In this document: positions 8,252 through 16,087 of the stretch, piece by piece
Layout: the number at the start of each line of letters is the position of its first letter
Numbering within the stretch: the first letter of the stretch is position 1
NCBI RefSeq assembly: GCF_005405285.1
Contig: NZ_BJDT01000001.1
Location: 1 to 34,627 of the forward strand
Length of the DNA stretch: 34,627 nt
Reading direction: 5' to 3'
Origin: Weissella sagaensis
Lineage (GTDB): Bacteria; Bacillota; Bacilli; Lactobacillales; Lactobacillaceae
The notes under the pieces: generated by a model
What the model was told of the DNA's origin: nothing
The model's database searches: none
Seen by the model: the letters and a program-made list of their open reading frames with translations, nothing else
Made by a program: the position numbers and the translations under genes

Positions 8252-10618
8252 TTAATCTTTAAATCTATTATGATAATTAGCACCTGGGAAATACCAATTT
8301 GCTTTACCAAATATTTTAATTGTTGCTGGAATAATTATCAACCGAACAAAGAAAGCATCAAATAAGATACCACTTGCTAATGAAATTCCGATTGCCTTGA
8401 TAGTTGGGTCTTGAACCAATGCGAAACTACCAAACACAGCAATCATAATTAATGCAGCTGTGATAATAACAGGACCACTCTCTTGTAACCCGGCCTTCAC
8501 TGCACGCTTATTATCACCAGTTGTAATGTAAACTTCACGAATTCTAGATACCATAAATACCTCATAATCCATTGCTAGACCAAAGATAATACCGATAACA
8601 ATAACTGGTAAGAATGCTAAGATTGGGGCTTTTTCACTAATATTGAAAAGACCATCCTGCATAATCATAGTTGTTAATCCTAATGAAGCAAACAATGACA
8701 AACCAAAGCCGATAATCGCCATAAGCGGAATGATAAATGATTTAAACATGAACATTAATAGGACAAATGCCAAAATCATAACAATTCCCGTAAACATTGG
8801 AATAGCGTTATTTAACTTTTCCGAAATATCGATATTAACGGCATTTGTTCCCGTCAACGTTATCTTCGTATTATCACTCTTTTGCAATGAATCCGAATAG
8901 CCGTTAATCTTTTGGGCTAGCTTTTCAGTTTTAGCTGATGCTGTATTTGTCTTAGGCATCACAATAACTAACGCATACTTTTTATCCTTGCTAATTTGTG
9001 CTGGCACATCTGATATGGCAGCTTTTTTAGCTTCTGCCGTAGCCTTAGCTTGATATTCTTGCGTTGCTTTTTGAATTACTTGTTGTTGCTCCGCTTGACC
9101 AGCAGTTGGATTAGACTTCATTAAGTCCATCATCTTAGCTTGTACATATTTTTGACCATCAGCCTTAATCTTATCTTGCATTGCTGGTGATTTATACTTT
9201 GCAACAGCTGCTTCATCAACAACCGGCGCTAACATTTTCACATTATCCATCTTAGCAATGTGATCAGTAGTCTTCGTTAGAATTTTCTTATTTTGGGCAT
9301 CAGAATTTGACGTATCTAATTTCACAACACCAACCAATGTTGCGTTGTAACCATCACCAAATTTATCTGCTGTCATTTCGTACGCTTGACGTTGTGTTGT
9401 ATTTTTAGGTAATGCACCATCAAAAGGCATTCCCAAACGCATGTGTGACACTGGAATCATAAAGGCACCCAGCACAATCACACCCAAAATAACCATAATA
9501 ATGGGATGATTAACAATTGATTTAGTCATAAAGCCATCTTTTTTAGTCTTCGTTGACTTAACAACTTTATCAGATGGCTTAACAAACTTATGCAACAATG
9601 AAATTAGCGCTGGTAATAGTGTCACAGCTGATAATACTGCAAAGACAACACCAACAGCAGCAGCGATTCCCATCTGTGTTAGGAAATCAATACCAACTAA
9701 TGACAATCCAACAAGTGCGATAATAACTGTAATACCAGCAAACAAGACTGAACTTCCAGCACTTGATAGCGTAACTGCCATTGCCTCATCTTCTGATATT
9801 ACCTTACCGGTTTTATGTAATTCATTTTGTCGACTTGTTTTTAACTCACCAATAAAACGATGCAAAATAAACAACGCATAATCAATACCAACTGCCAAAC
9901 TAATCATGATTGATAATGTTTGGGCAACACTGGCAATTGAAAAGATATTTGTTCCTAGCATTACCACAATTAATCCACTTACTAGGCCAACGATTGCCGT
10001 AATAATTGGCAAACCAGCCGTTATAAATGACTTAAATAATACGATCAATAGAACAAAAGCGATCAAAATTCCAATAACTTCTGATGTACCACCAATGTCA
10101 TAATCTTGCATAACATTTCCTGAATAAGCAACTTTCAGGTTGTTTGACTTTACCTTGTCATTCGTGATTTTTTGAATATCATTTACAACACTCTTTGAAA
10201 CATTGCTAGCTTCTTTTTTGAATGTAATACTGATAATCCCGGTTGTCTTATCTTCACTAATTATTTGTGAATCATAAGGGCTGGTAATGGTCTTAATGTT
10301 GTCTTGATAATCAGCTTTAATCTGTTTAACAGCTGCATTAATTCGCTTCTTATCAGCCTGTGATTGAATACTATCATCTTGCTTATTTTGCACAACAATA
10401 TTCATTGTACCGGCATCAACCGATTGATTAAATTCTTTCTTAAGAACACTTTGCACATCCGTTGATGGCACACCTGAAATCTTCAAGTTTGTATTAAAAT
10501 GAGATCCCATGGCAACCAAACTACCAATAAAAACAATTAATATTACCACCCAAGAAAGTAGGACTTTAAATTTATTATTATAAGTCCATTTACCAAACCT
10601 GGCTAAAAAATTATTCAT
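8252..10618 (-). CDS. MMPL/RND-family membrane transporter
   Basis: A 788-aa transporter of the MmpL/YdfJ type, which use the proton motive force to export lipids, drugs or other hydrophobic compounds. It has the expected twofold layout: TM1 at about 18-38, an extracellular loop (about 40-170), TM2-6 (about 175-345), TM7 at 368-390, a second large loop rich in Ala, Lys and Gln (about 400-605), then TM8-12. The proton-relay motifs of both halves are visible: GIDYALFILHR in the first and GLAMDYEVFMVSRIREV in the second. Start at 10618 has GGAGGAG upstream. It is divergent from a TetR-family regulator, the classical exporter/repressor arrangement. Confidence 0.92.
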   Translation of the reverse strand: MNNFLARFGKWTYNNKFKVLLSWVVILIVFIGSLVAMGSHFNTNLKISGVPSTDVQSVLKKEFNQSVDAGTMNIVVQNKQDDSIQSQADKKRINAAVKQIKADYQDNIKTITSPYDSQIISEDKTTGIISITFKKEASNVSKSVVNDIQKITNDKVKSNNLKVAYSGNVMQDYDIGGTSEVIGILIAFVLLIVLFKSFITAGLPIITAIVGLVSGLIVVMLGTNIFSIASVAQTLSIMISLAVGIDYALFILHRFIGELKTSRQNELHKTGKVISEDEAMAVTLSSAGSSVLFAGITVIIALVGLSLVGIDFLTQMGIAAAVGVVFAVLSAVTLLPALISLLHKFVKPSDKVVKSTKTKKDGFMTKSIVNHPIIMVILGVIVLGAFMIPVSHMRLGMPFDGALPKNTTQRQAYEMTADKFGDGYNATLVGVVKLDTSNSDAQNKKILTKTTDHIAKMDNVKMLAPVVDEAAVAKYKSPAMQDKIKADGQKYVQAKMMDLMKSNPTAGQAEQQQVIQKATQEYQAKATAEAKKAAISDVPAQISKDKKYALVIVMPKTNTASAKTEKLAQKINGYSDSLQKSDNTKITLTGTNAVNIDISEKLNNAIPMFTGIVMILAFVLLMFMFKSFIIPLMAIIGFGLSLFASLGLTTMIMQDGLFNISEKAPILAFLPVIVIGIIFGLAMDYEVFMVSRIREVYITTGDNKRAVKAGLQESGPVIITAALIMIAVFGSFALVQDPTIKAIGISLASGILFDAFFVRLIIIPATIKIFGKANWYFPGANYHNRFKD

Positions 10619-10660
10619 CTATTCTTCTCCTCCATATTAAACTATTACTTTATAACTTAA

Positions 10661-10707
10661 TTGATTTTGGTAATGGTGTCCATGTACAATAAATGTGAAG
10701 TGCACAC
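10661..10707 (+). promoter_or_regulatory. tetR-type gene promoter and candidate operator
   Basis: TTGATT (10661-10666), an 18-nt spacer and TACAAT (10685-10690) form a promoter for the TetR gene. An imperfect dyad GTGTCCA (10676-10682) / TGCACAC (10701-10707) brackets the -10 box and lies in the 114-bp gap shared with the MMPL gene, a suitable place for the TetR operator. Confidence 0.5.
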
Positions 10708-10732
10708 GTTTTAGTCATCGGAAAGGATTTAT

Positions 10733-11236
10733 ATGAATAATTTAAGACAAAAACGAATGAATAAAATCATTTTCACAAGTTTCAAAGAATTATTACTAGA
10801 AAATAAGTTTTCAGATATTAGTATTACCATGATTGCTAACCAAGCGCTTATTCATAGAAATACCGTTTACCACCACTTTACCGATAAATATGATTTACTA
10901 AATAAATATATTGAGTACGAAGTTCAAAATTTTCCTATTGATTTTAGCGATTTTGAAACACAACCCTTCAAAAATATACATGATTTATTTATCGCATCGT
11001 TTGAAAAGATCATGCATTACCAACAAGATGATCATGATTTTAACTTAATTATCCAAAATTGTTTCTTAAAACTAATTGTTAATGCCCAAAATAATGACCA
11101 AATTTTTTGGTTTATTGGTAAAATTGCAGGAATTTTGCTATGGAATGATTTTCATAATAGTTATTACGATTTGATTCGAGATTATCGAGAGTTGGATAAA
11201 ATTTATCAAACAAATCGCTTTCCTGACGTGGATTAA
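10733..11236 (+). CDS. TetR-family regulator
   Basis: A 167-aa repressor-like protein. The N-terminal HTH (about residues 10-55) reads ITMIANQALIHRNTVYHHF, the standard TetR recognition helix region, followed by TDKYDLLNKY. The C-terminal ligand domain is short and aromatic-rich, with only two helical stretches obvious, so it is on the small side for the family (about 180-200 aa). Start at 10733 has GGAAAGGA upstream. Its divergent position suggests that it controls the MMPL exporter and possibly itself. Confidence 0.88.
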   Translation: MNNLRQKRMNKIIFTSFKELLLENKFSDISITMIANQALIHRNTVYHHFTDKYDLLNKYIEYEVQNFPIDFSDFETQPFKNIHDLFIASFEKIMHYQQDDHDFNLIIQNCFLKLIVNAQNNDQIFWFIGKIAGILLWNDFHNSYYDLIRDYRELDKIYQTNRFPDVD

Positions 11237-11265
11237 TTTATTCTATTAGAATACTGAATCTTGAT

Positions 11266-11302
11266 ATGCCTCTCCATATTAGCCATCTCTTTTTAGAGGC
11301 AT
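11266..11302 (+). terminator. Terminator after the TetR gene
   Basis: ATGCCTCT (11266-11273) pairs with AGAGGCAT (11295-11302), followed by TTTTG. The loop is long (21 nt), so it is of moderate strength. Confidence 0.6.
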
Positions 11303-11386
11303 TTTGTGTGGCAGACTAGTTATAACTGATTGGCTTTTTAGTCTTTCAATAAGTTATTTGCTAAATATTATCAAACCTTTTTTAAA

Positions 11387-11440
11387 TAAACTGAACCCCG
11401 TAAGTTTTGGAAATACCGCCAACTTATGGGGTTCAGTTTA
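11387..11440. repeat. 20-bp inverted repeat (long hairpin)
   Basis: TAAACTGAACCCCGTAAGTT (11387-11406) and its near-perfect reverse complement (11421-11440) are separated by 14 bp. The only mismatch becomes a G-U pair in plus-strand RNA. Neither side has a strong U-run. The arm TGAACCCCGTAAGTTTTGGA loosely resembles terminal inverted repeats of IS3-family elements known from lactobacilli, but no transposase is present. It could be a terminator between the convergent tetR and metQ, or a small mobile-element remnant. Confidence 0.7.
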
Positions 11441-11477
11441 TATGCGTCGTCTAATGTGACTTATTTTGTTACTCATT

Positions 11478-11514
11478 AAAAACCTGCTATTTAATAACTA
11501 CTATTTCAAATAGC
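11478..11514 (-). terminator. Probable terminator of the butA-metNIQ operon
   Basis: On the minus strand GCTATTT (11514-11508) pairs with AAATAGC (11492-11486) and is followed by AGGTTTTT. The left arm overlaps the last codons of metQ. Confidence 0.55.
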
Positions 11515-12364
11515 TAGCGGGCTTTTTCACTTCAATCTTTGTACCATCATACATATCCTTAATGTATTTTTGAATAGCAGGCTCATGATATAGCGTGACT
11601 AATTTTTGATAATCTTTTTTATCCTGATTACTAATATCAGCAGCTGTCGCTAAAATATTAATATTTTGTCGTGTACTCTGATTAATTTTTTCATGATATA
11701 ACGAGTCTTTCAAAACATTTAGATTTCCTTCTAAAGCGATTGTATTTGAAATCAACGCTGCATCAACACTATTTAAAATTCGTGGTCCAGTTGTATCATC
11801 TATCTTTTTAAACTTCAAATTACGTGGATTTGCAACAACATCATCTGTATTTCCCAGAGAATCAAAGCCAGCTTTTAATTTAATCAAACCGGCATCTTGC
11901 AATAATAATAAACCACGTGAAGTATTTGCTGGATTATCAGCTATCGCAATTGTTGCACCAGTCGGTATCGCTTTAATTGTTTGATATTTATCTGAATAGA
12001 TCCCCATTGGTTCTAAATAAGTTGTGCCTAAATTGATTAATTTATGTTTTGGATTCTCATGATTATATGACTTCAAATATGAATAAGACTGAAAAGCATT
12101 CACATTAACATTATGTTCTGCTGTTGCATTATTTAATTGGACACCGTCGTTAATTTGCTTAACTGTTATCTTTAAATTAAGTTTTTTTGCTTCTTTACTT
12201 TTGGCAATATGTTGCCAAACTTCATAATCACTCCCCATTGAACCAATCGTAATCTGTTCCGGCGCATGAGCTATTTTGTACGTATTATAAGTATGCAGAC
12301 CAACTGATAGAACACCAAGAACCACCAAACTACTGATAAATATCAGCCAATTTTTAACTTTCAC
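11501..12364 (-). CDS. metQ: Methionine ABC transporter substrate-binding protein (MetQ/NlpA family)
   Basis: Captures methionine outside the membrane and delivers it to MetI. The 287-aa protein has an N-terminal hydrophobic segment (about 6-24) and then an NlpA-type domain: ITIGSMGSDYEVWQHIAK, VNAFQSYSYLKSYN, TTYLEPMGIYSDKY and IAIADNPANTSRGLLLL. MetQ is normally a lipoprotein, but this one has no cysteine after the hydrophobic segment, so it appears anchored by an uncleaved signal-anchor or released. The start is GTG (12364) with AGGAGG 8 nt upstream; no ATG fits. Last gene of the operon, 33 bp after metI. Confidence 0.92.
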   Translation of the reverse strand: MKVKNWLIFISSLVVLGVLSVGLHTYNTYKIAHAPEQITIGSMGSDYEVWQHIAKSKEAKKLNLKITVKQINDGVQLNNATAEHNVNVNAFQSYSYLKSYNHENPKHKLINLGTTYLEPMGIYSDKYQTIKAIPTGATIAIADNPANTSRGLLLLQDAGLIKLKAGFDSLGNTDDVVANPRNLKFKKIDDTTGPRILNSVDAALISNTIALEGNLNVLKDSLYHEKINQSTRQNINILATAADISNQDKKDYQKLVTLYHEPAIQKYIKDMYDGTKIEVKKPASYLK

Positions 12365-12397
12365 AGCCCAGCCTCCTGTATTTATAATTGGCTAATT

Positions 12398-13072
12398 TTA
12401 AAATCGCACAACTTTTTTTGCAATCCAATCACCAAGTACTTGGACAATAAACACCATTACTAAAATAATTAACAATGCTGCAATCGTGACATCATTTTCA
12501 AAACGGGCATATCCAACACTAATTGCAATGTCACCTAACCCACCTGAACCAATTGCACCCGCCATCGTTGTTAATCCTAATAAACTAATAATTGTCACAA
12601 CCGAAACACGAATAATATCTGGTAAACATTCACGTAAATAAATATGATAAATAATTTCACTAGTACTTGAGCCCATCGCTTGTGCAGCTTCAATTACTGA
12701 TGGTTCAATGCTTAAGAGTGCGTTTTGAATTTGACGTGCATAAAATGGGAAAATACCGACAATCAATGGTACTAACGCTGCTGGCGTACCAACGGTGGTT
12801 CCAACAATATACTTTGTTATCGGTGCCATAACTGCTAATAATATAATAAACGGTACTGAACGTAGTAAATTAACCAGTTTATCTAAAAAATTATAAAATG
12901 GTGGGTCAGCATTAATACCATCTGGTTGTGTCACGACTAGAAAAATACCAGTACCCAGACCCAGGACGCCCGCAATTAGAGCCGACCAAAATGTCATATA
13001 CACCGTTTCCCACGTTGCTTGTAAAAATTGTGGCCAAATTGTGACAATATTTGGAAACCAATTAGCTAGCAT
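12398..13072 (-). CDS. metI: Methionine ABC transporter permease
   Basis: Integral membrane subunit that forms the translocation path for D- and L-methionine. It is 224 aa with five predicted membrane segments, and the ATPase-docking EAA loop is visible as EAAQAMGSSTSEIIYHIYLR (about residues 124-143). Start at 13072 has GAGAGGAG upstream, inside metN. The gene overlaps the metN end by 11 bp, which implies translational coupling. Confidence 0.95.
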   Translation of the reverse strand: MLANWFPNIVTIWPQFLQATWETVYMTFWSALIAGVLGLGTGIFLVVTQPDGINADPPFYNFLDKLVNLLRSVPFIILLAVMAPITKYIVGTTVGTPAALVPLIVGIFPFYARQIQNALLSIEPSVIEAAQAMGSSTSEIIYHIYLRECLPDIIRVSVVTIISLLGLTTMAGAIGSGGLGDIAISVGYARFENDVTIAALLIILVMVFIVQVLGDWIAKKVVRF

Positions 13073-14135
13073 AGACGCGCTCCTCTCCTGTAGTAAAATC
13101 AGTTACAATAACCCCAACACTGATTAAATAATGCAAGATTGTTTCAAAATGTTCGTTTGATGCAGTTAGTACAATTAACATGTAGCCTAATGATAATTGC
13201 GCAACTTTTTGAACATTTGCAAATAAAATACTAGCTGACACACCATATTTAATTGCTAAAGCTGAAATAACCGCCTCACTAGTAACTTCACTAGAAAATC
13301 GTAAATAGAGTAGCCGTTCATTACGTTGTAATTTTTCAATTAATTGGTCATCGCTAATTTGTTGGCGCATTTCTGTCACATTAGCTGCTGATTCCACAAA
13401 TTTTTGTGTTAATGCTTTTTTAGGATTTGTAAATAATTCACCAACAGATCCTTGTTCAATAATTTGGCCGTTTTCCATCACTGCAACATTTTGACAAATT
13501 GACTTAATAACTTGCATTTCATGCGTAATCAAAACAATCGTTAGTCCCAAGCTTTCATTCAACTGCTTCAATAATTGCAAGATATCTTCCGTTGTTTGTG
13601 GATCTAATGCACTAGTGGCTTCATCACTGATTAATACATCAGGATCATTGGCCAATGCTCTAGCAATTGCAACACGCTGCTTTTGGCCACCTGATAATTC
13701 ATCAGGATATGCCTGAGCGTATTCAGCCAAACCAACTAATTTTAATAATGCTAATGCCTTAGCATGCCGTTTTGTGCGTGACATCTTCTGATTTAATAAA
13801 GGATACGCAACATTATTTAAAACCGTACGTGACCGTAATAAATTAAAATGTTGAAAAATCATCCCTATTTTTTTACGCACACCACGTAATTCTTTATCAC
13901 GTAAAGACAATAAATCTTGTCCCAAAATATTAACAGAGCCTGCATCAGGTCGCTGTAATAAATTGATGATACGAACTAAAGTACTTTTACCGGCACCTGA
14001 ATAACCAATAATGCCGTAAATACTGCCTTTTTCAACCTGCAATGACACATTATCTAGTGCAACTAAATTTTCATTATTGCGTTTAAACGTCACGTTTATT
14101 TGTTGTAAATCAATCGCGATATTAGGTGCGCTCAT
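13062..14135 (-). CDS. metN: Methionine ABC transporter ATP-binding protein
   Basis: ATPase of the MetNIQ importer, 357 aa. The nucleotide-binding domain has Walker A GYSGAGKST, Q-loop MIFQHFNLL, signature LSGGQKQR, Walker B VLISDEATSALD and H-loop LITHEM. The C-terminal NIL domain (about 270-350) is the regulatory methionine-sensing domain typical of MetN and mediates inhibition when methionine inside the cell is high. Start at 14135 follows GGAAGGAG. It begins 36 bp after the reductase stop, too close for a separate promoter to be evident, so it shares that transcript and the T-box control. Confidence 0.96.
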   Translation of the reverse strand: MSAPNIAIDLQQINVTFKRNNENLVALDNVSLQVEKGSIYGIIGYSGAGKSTLVRIINLLQRPDAGSVNILGQDLLSLRDKELRGVRKKIGMIFQHFNLLRSRTVLNNVAYPLLNQKMSRTKRHAKALALLKLVGLAEYAQAYPDELSGGQKQRVAIARALANDPDVLISDEATSALDPQTTEDILQLLKQLNESLGLTIVLITHEMQVIKSICQNVAVMENGQIIEQGSVGELFTNPKKALTQKFVESAANVTEMRQQISDDQLIEKLQRNERLLYLRFSSEVTSEAVISALAIKYGVSASILFANVQKVAQLSLGYMLIVLTASNEHFETILHYLISVGVIVTDFTTGEERVYAS

Positions 14136-14171
14136 TTACTAGTTCTCCTTCCTTTTTGAACAATTACTGCC

Positions 14172-14942
14172 TTAGCTGAAGTGCATCCCCCCATCAACCA
14201 GCAATGTTTGACCAGTAATATAAGCGGCCTTGGGTGATGCAAACCAAGCAATAACCTCAGCAACATCAGCTGGTGTTCCTTCACGTCCCAAACCAATCTC
14301 TGTTAAACAATTAGCTTGCTGTTCTGGTACTGAAAGGCCTTTAATTTCAGCCGTTCTAGCATCAATACTGTCACGTAAAGGTGTTCGTACAATACCAGGA
14401 CTATATGAGTTAACGGTAATTTGATCACCTGCTAATTCTTTGGCAGCCGATTGTGTTAAACCACGGATACCAAATTTTGATGCTGAATACGCACTTTGAA
14501 GCGCAGATGCTTCTACACTAGCTAAAGATGCAGCGTTAATAATACGACCCCCATGTCCTTGTTCTTTAAACTTTGTTGCAGCTGCTTGAATGCCCCAAAA
14601 AGTTCCTTTCAAATTGACATCAAATAAACGTGAAATTTTATCCGGAGTAGAATCAATCACTGAATCAATAAATGCGACACCAGCATTATTAACAAATACT
14701 GCTAATTCACCTAAATCAGCAGTCACATCTGTAACTAATTGAAAAACTGCTTCACGATCAGCCACGTCTAGAATATAAGCTTTTGCTTCAAATCCTTGCT
14801 CACGTAAATCATGCGCAACTTGTGTCACTGTCTGTTTATTAATATCAGCCAAGGCAATGTTAAAACCATCTTTTGCTAATCGATGTGCAGCTGCTTCTCC
14901 AATACCTTGTCCTGCACCAGTAATAATTGCTGTTTGTCCCAT
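14172..14942 (-). CDS. butA: Diacetyl/acetoin reductase-like short-chain dehydrogenase
   Basis: A classical SDR of 256 aa. The NAD(P)-binding TGAGQGIG is at residues 8-15, followed by NNAGVAF and the catalytic set N (VNLKGTFWG), S (AASLASVEAS) and YSASK. The overall sequence (DINKQTVTQVAHDL, SPGIVRTPL, LVDGGMHF) fits (S)-acetoin-forming diacetyl reductase, which interconverts diacetyl, acetoin and 2,3-butanediol. SDR substrates are hard to assign by sequence, so the gene symbol is probable rather than certain. Start at 14942 has AGGGGA upstream. Two T-box leaders precede it and metN follows within 36 bp, so it is the first gene of a methionine-type operon. Confidence 0.85.
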   Translation of the reverse strand: MGQTAIITGAGQGIGEAAAHRLAKDGFNIALADINKQTVTQVAHDLREQGFEAKAYILDVADREAVFQLVTDVTADLGELAVFVNNAGVAFIDSVIDSTPDKISRLFDVNLKGTFWGIQAAATKFKEQGHGGRIINAASLASVEASALQSAYSASKFGIRGLTQSAAKELAGDQITVNSYSPGIVRTPLRDSIDARTAEIKGLSVPEQQANCLTEIGLGREGTPADVAEVIAWFASPKAAYITGQTLLVDGGMHFS

Positions 14943-14970
14943 GTTTTTTCCCCTATGTTCTGTAATTATT

Positions 14971-15200
14971 CAAAAAAAAGCCCCACCTCTGTTAAAAACA
15001 GAAGCGAGGACATCGCGATACCATTCTGATTTGTTTGCCGATTACTCTAACAAACCTCATTACCCAAAATTTTGGGTTAGTCTAATAACGGTGACAAACC
15101 GCCTAACGCTTACAATATTGTTCACGCTATGTGATCATCGGCCATTTTTCATGTACAATCTTTGTTACGACTCTCATCAACTGTCGTTTTTCTGTAAACA
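14971..15200 (-). promoter_or_regulatory. T-box leader, proximal copy (divergent stem I)
   Basis: A tRNA-sensing leader immediately upstream of butA. Minus-strand AGAATGGTATCGCG is the T-box sequence. The antiterminator (15028-14999) pairs CAGAA with TTCTG and GCGA with TCGC around the TGGTATC bulge that binds tRNA NCCA. The competing terminator (15009-14972) ends in eight U. The 5' part lacks the AGAGA and GGTGG motifs of the canonical stem I and is short. A perfect 14-bp palindrome CCCAAAATTTTGGG lies at 15063-15076. A candidate specifier AUG is at 15145-15143; this assignment is tentative. Confidence 0.8.
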
Positions 15201-15263
15201 TTTTTGCCATTACTTTCCGAATCATATCATTTTAGTTTTTAAATTAAAAAATACTTGGTAAGC

Positions 15264-15530
15264 ATCAAAAAACACCCTCAAGAAATTAATTTCTCAAGGG
15301 CGTTTATCCGCGGTACCACCTTAATTCCTGGTCAAAACCAGCTTGTTATGTCAACCATCATGACTCATAATTGCATAACGAACTTGATATTGGTAGTCAA
15401 CCACTGATGGTTTGCACATGCTCACCAATCTTTTGCTCCAAGACCATCTTCAACTAGCTTCAATATTTGCTCACACCACCCGCAAATTCTCTGATAATAT
15501 CACTAGGCTACTCATCTCTTCATCGCTTTT
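15264..15530 (-). promoter_or_regulatory. T-box leader, distal copy (canonical, Met-type)
   Basis: Minus-strand AAGGTGGTACCGCGG is a near-perfect T-box. The antiterminator is formed by AAGG/CCTT and GCG/CGC around the TGGTACC bulge. The terminator CCCTTGAGAAAT/ATTTCTTGAGGG (15300-15275) is followed by TGTTTTTT. Stem I is canonical, with the GA-rich kink-turn (GATGAAGAGATGAG), AGAGA and the GGGTGGTGTGA apical loop. The specifier position reads AUG (15447-15445) within GAAGATGGTCTTGG, indicating methionine tRNA. Met T-boxes are known in Lactobacillales. Confidence 0.92.
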
Positions 15531-15554
15531 TAATTTGTTTTTAATATAACGTGA

Positions 15555-15583
15555 ATTTTATACTCATTTTTATGAACTGTCAA
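15555..15583 (-). promoter_or_regulatory. Promoter of the T-box/butA-metNIQ operon
   Basis: Minus-strand TTGACA (15583-15578), a 17-nt spacer and TAAAAT (15560-15555); transcription would start near 15548, just before stem I of the distal T-box. No comparable promoter is visible between the two T-boxes. Confidence 0.8.
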
Positions 15584-15641
15584 CACTGCGCAGTTGCTTA
15601 ATTTTTGTTAGGCTAACTATATAGAGAGGGGGCTTTTATTT

Positions 15642-15797
15642 ATGACAAAGCAATTTCGCGATAATTTGATTTTAATTATTGCTCTCATTATGTTTATAGT
15701 TGGTATGTTTATAACTGACCATCTCTTTTGGTTACTTTTAATTATTTTCGGACCAGCTTTATTAATAACATGGCGCTTAATAAATATAAACCACTGA
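15642..15797 (+). CDS. Small membrane protein (51 aa), unknown
   Basis: An ATG at 15642, preceded by the strong purine-rich site GAGAGGGGGC, opens a 51-codon frame starting MTKQFRDNLILIIALIMF and ending in NINH. It contains two hydrophobic stretches (about residues 8-25 and 29-43), so it is probably a two-helix membrane protein. I recognise no family. It overlaps the next small gene by 28 bp in another frame, suggesting coupled translation. The clear ribosome binding site and coupled partner support it as real. Confidence 0.6.
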   Translation: MTKQFRDNLILIIALIMFIVGMFITDHLFWLLLIIFGPALLITWRLININH

Positions 15798-15976
15798 AAA
15801 ATAAACCAACAATTGCTTGGTGGCAGGAATTACTCTGGCAGACTTTTTACCTTATCCTTTTTTTAGTTGCTTACCAAATTAAATTTAGCGAAACTATTTT
15901 TAGTTGGCAAACTCTTTCTTTATTTATTATAGGATTATTAAGTGCAGCTTTAGGAAGCTTACATCGGCATTCATAA
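15770..15976 (+). CDS. Small membrane protein (68 aa), unknown
   Basis: Frame starting MALNKYKPLKNKPTIAWW and ending LGSLHRHS, 68 aa, with two hydrophobic segments (about 20-36 and 43-61). A longer in-frame start 14 codons upstream is less likely, because the ATG at 15770 fits coupling to the upstream small gene, whose stop lies 28 bp inside this one. No known family is recognised. A bidirectional terminator follows. The pair sits between the T-box promoter and gyrA and is transcribed against both. Confidence 0.6.
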   Translation: MALNKYKPLKNKPTIAWWQELLWQTFYLILFLVAYQIKFSETIFSWQTLSLFIIGLLSAALGSLHRHS

Positions 15977-16005
15977 ACACATATACATTAATATCATAAA
16001 TATCT

Positions 16006-16046
16006 AAAAAAGGAGACTGGAACAACACGTTCCAACCTCCTTTTAC
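16006..16046. terminator. Bidirectional terminator between small ORFs and gyrA
   Basis: AAAAGGAG and CCTCCTTTT flank an inner stem TGGAAC/GTTCCA. A and T runs at both ends let it serve the small membrane-protein genes (plus) and gyrA (minus). Confidence 0.85.
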
Positions 16047-16087
16047 AATAAACAATTTAAATTCATACAATATTGCTTATCAGTTAT

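Noticed and set aside
14857..15261. 134-codon plus-strand open frame across the T-box leaders
   Set aside because: It lies on the antisense of butA and two structured T-boxes, has no ribosome binding site, and its protein is cysteine/histidine-rich nonsense with no family resemblance.
15594..15623. TTGCTT-N18-TATATA promoter for the small membrane-protein genes
   Set aside because: The implied start site would fall within the ribosome binding site, leaving no leader, so it was not listed as a feature.
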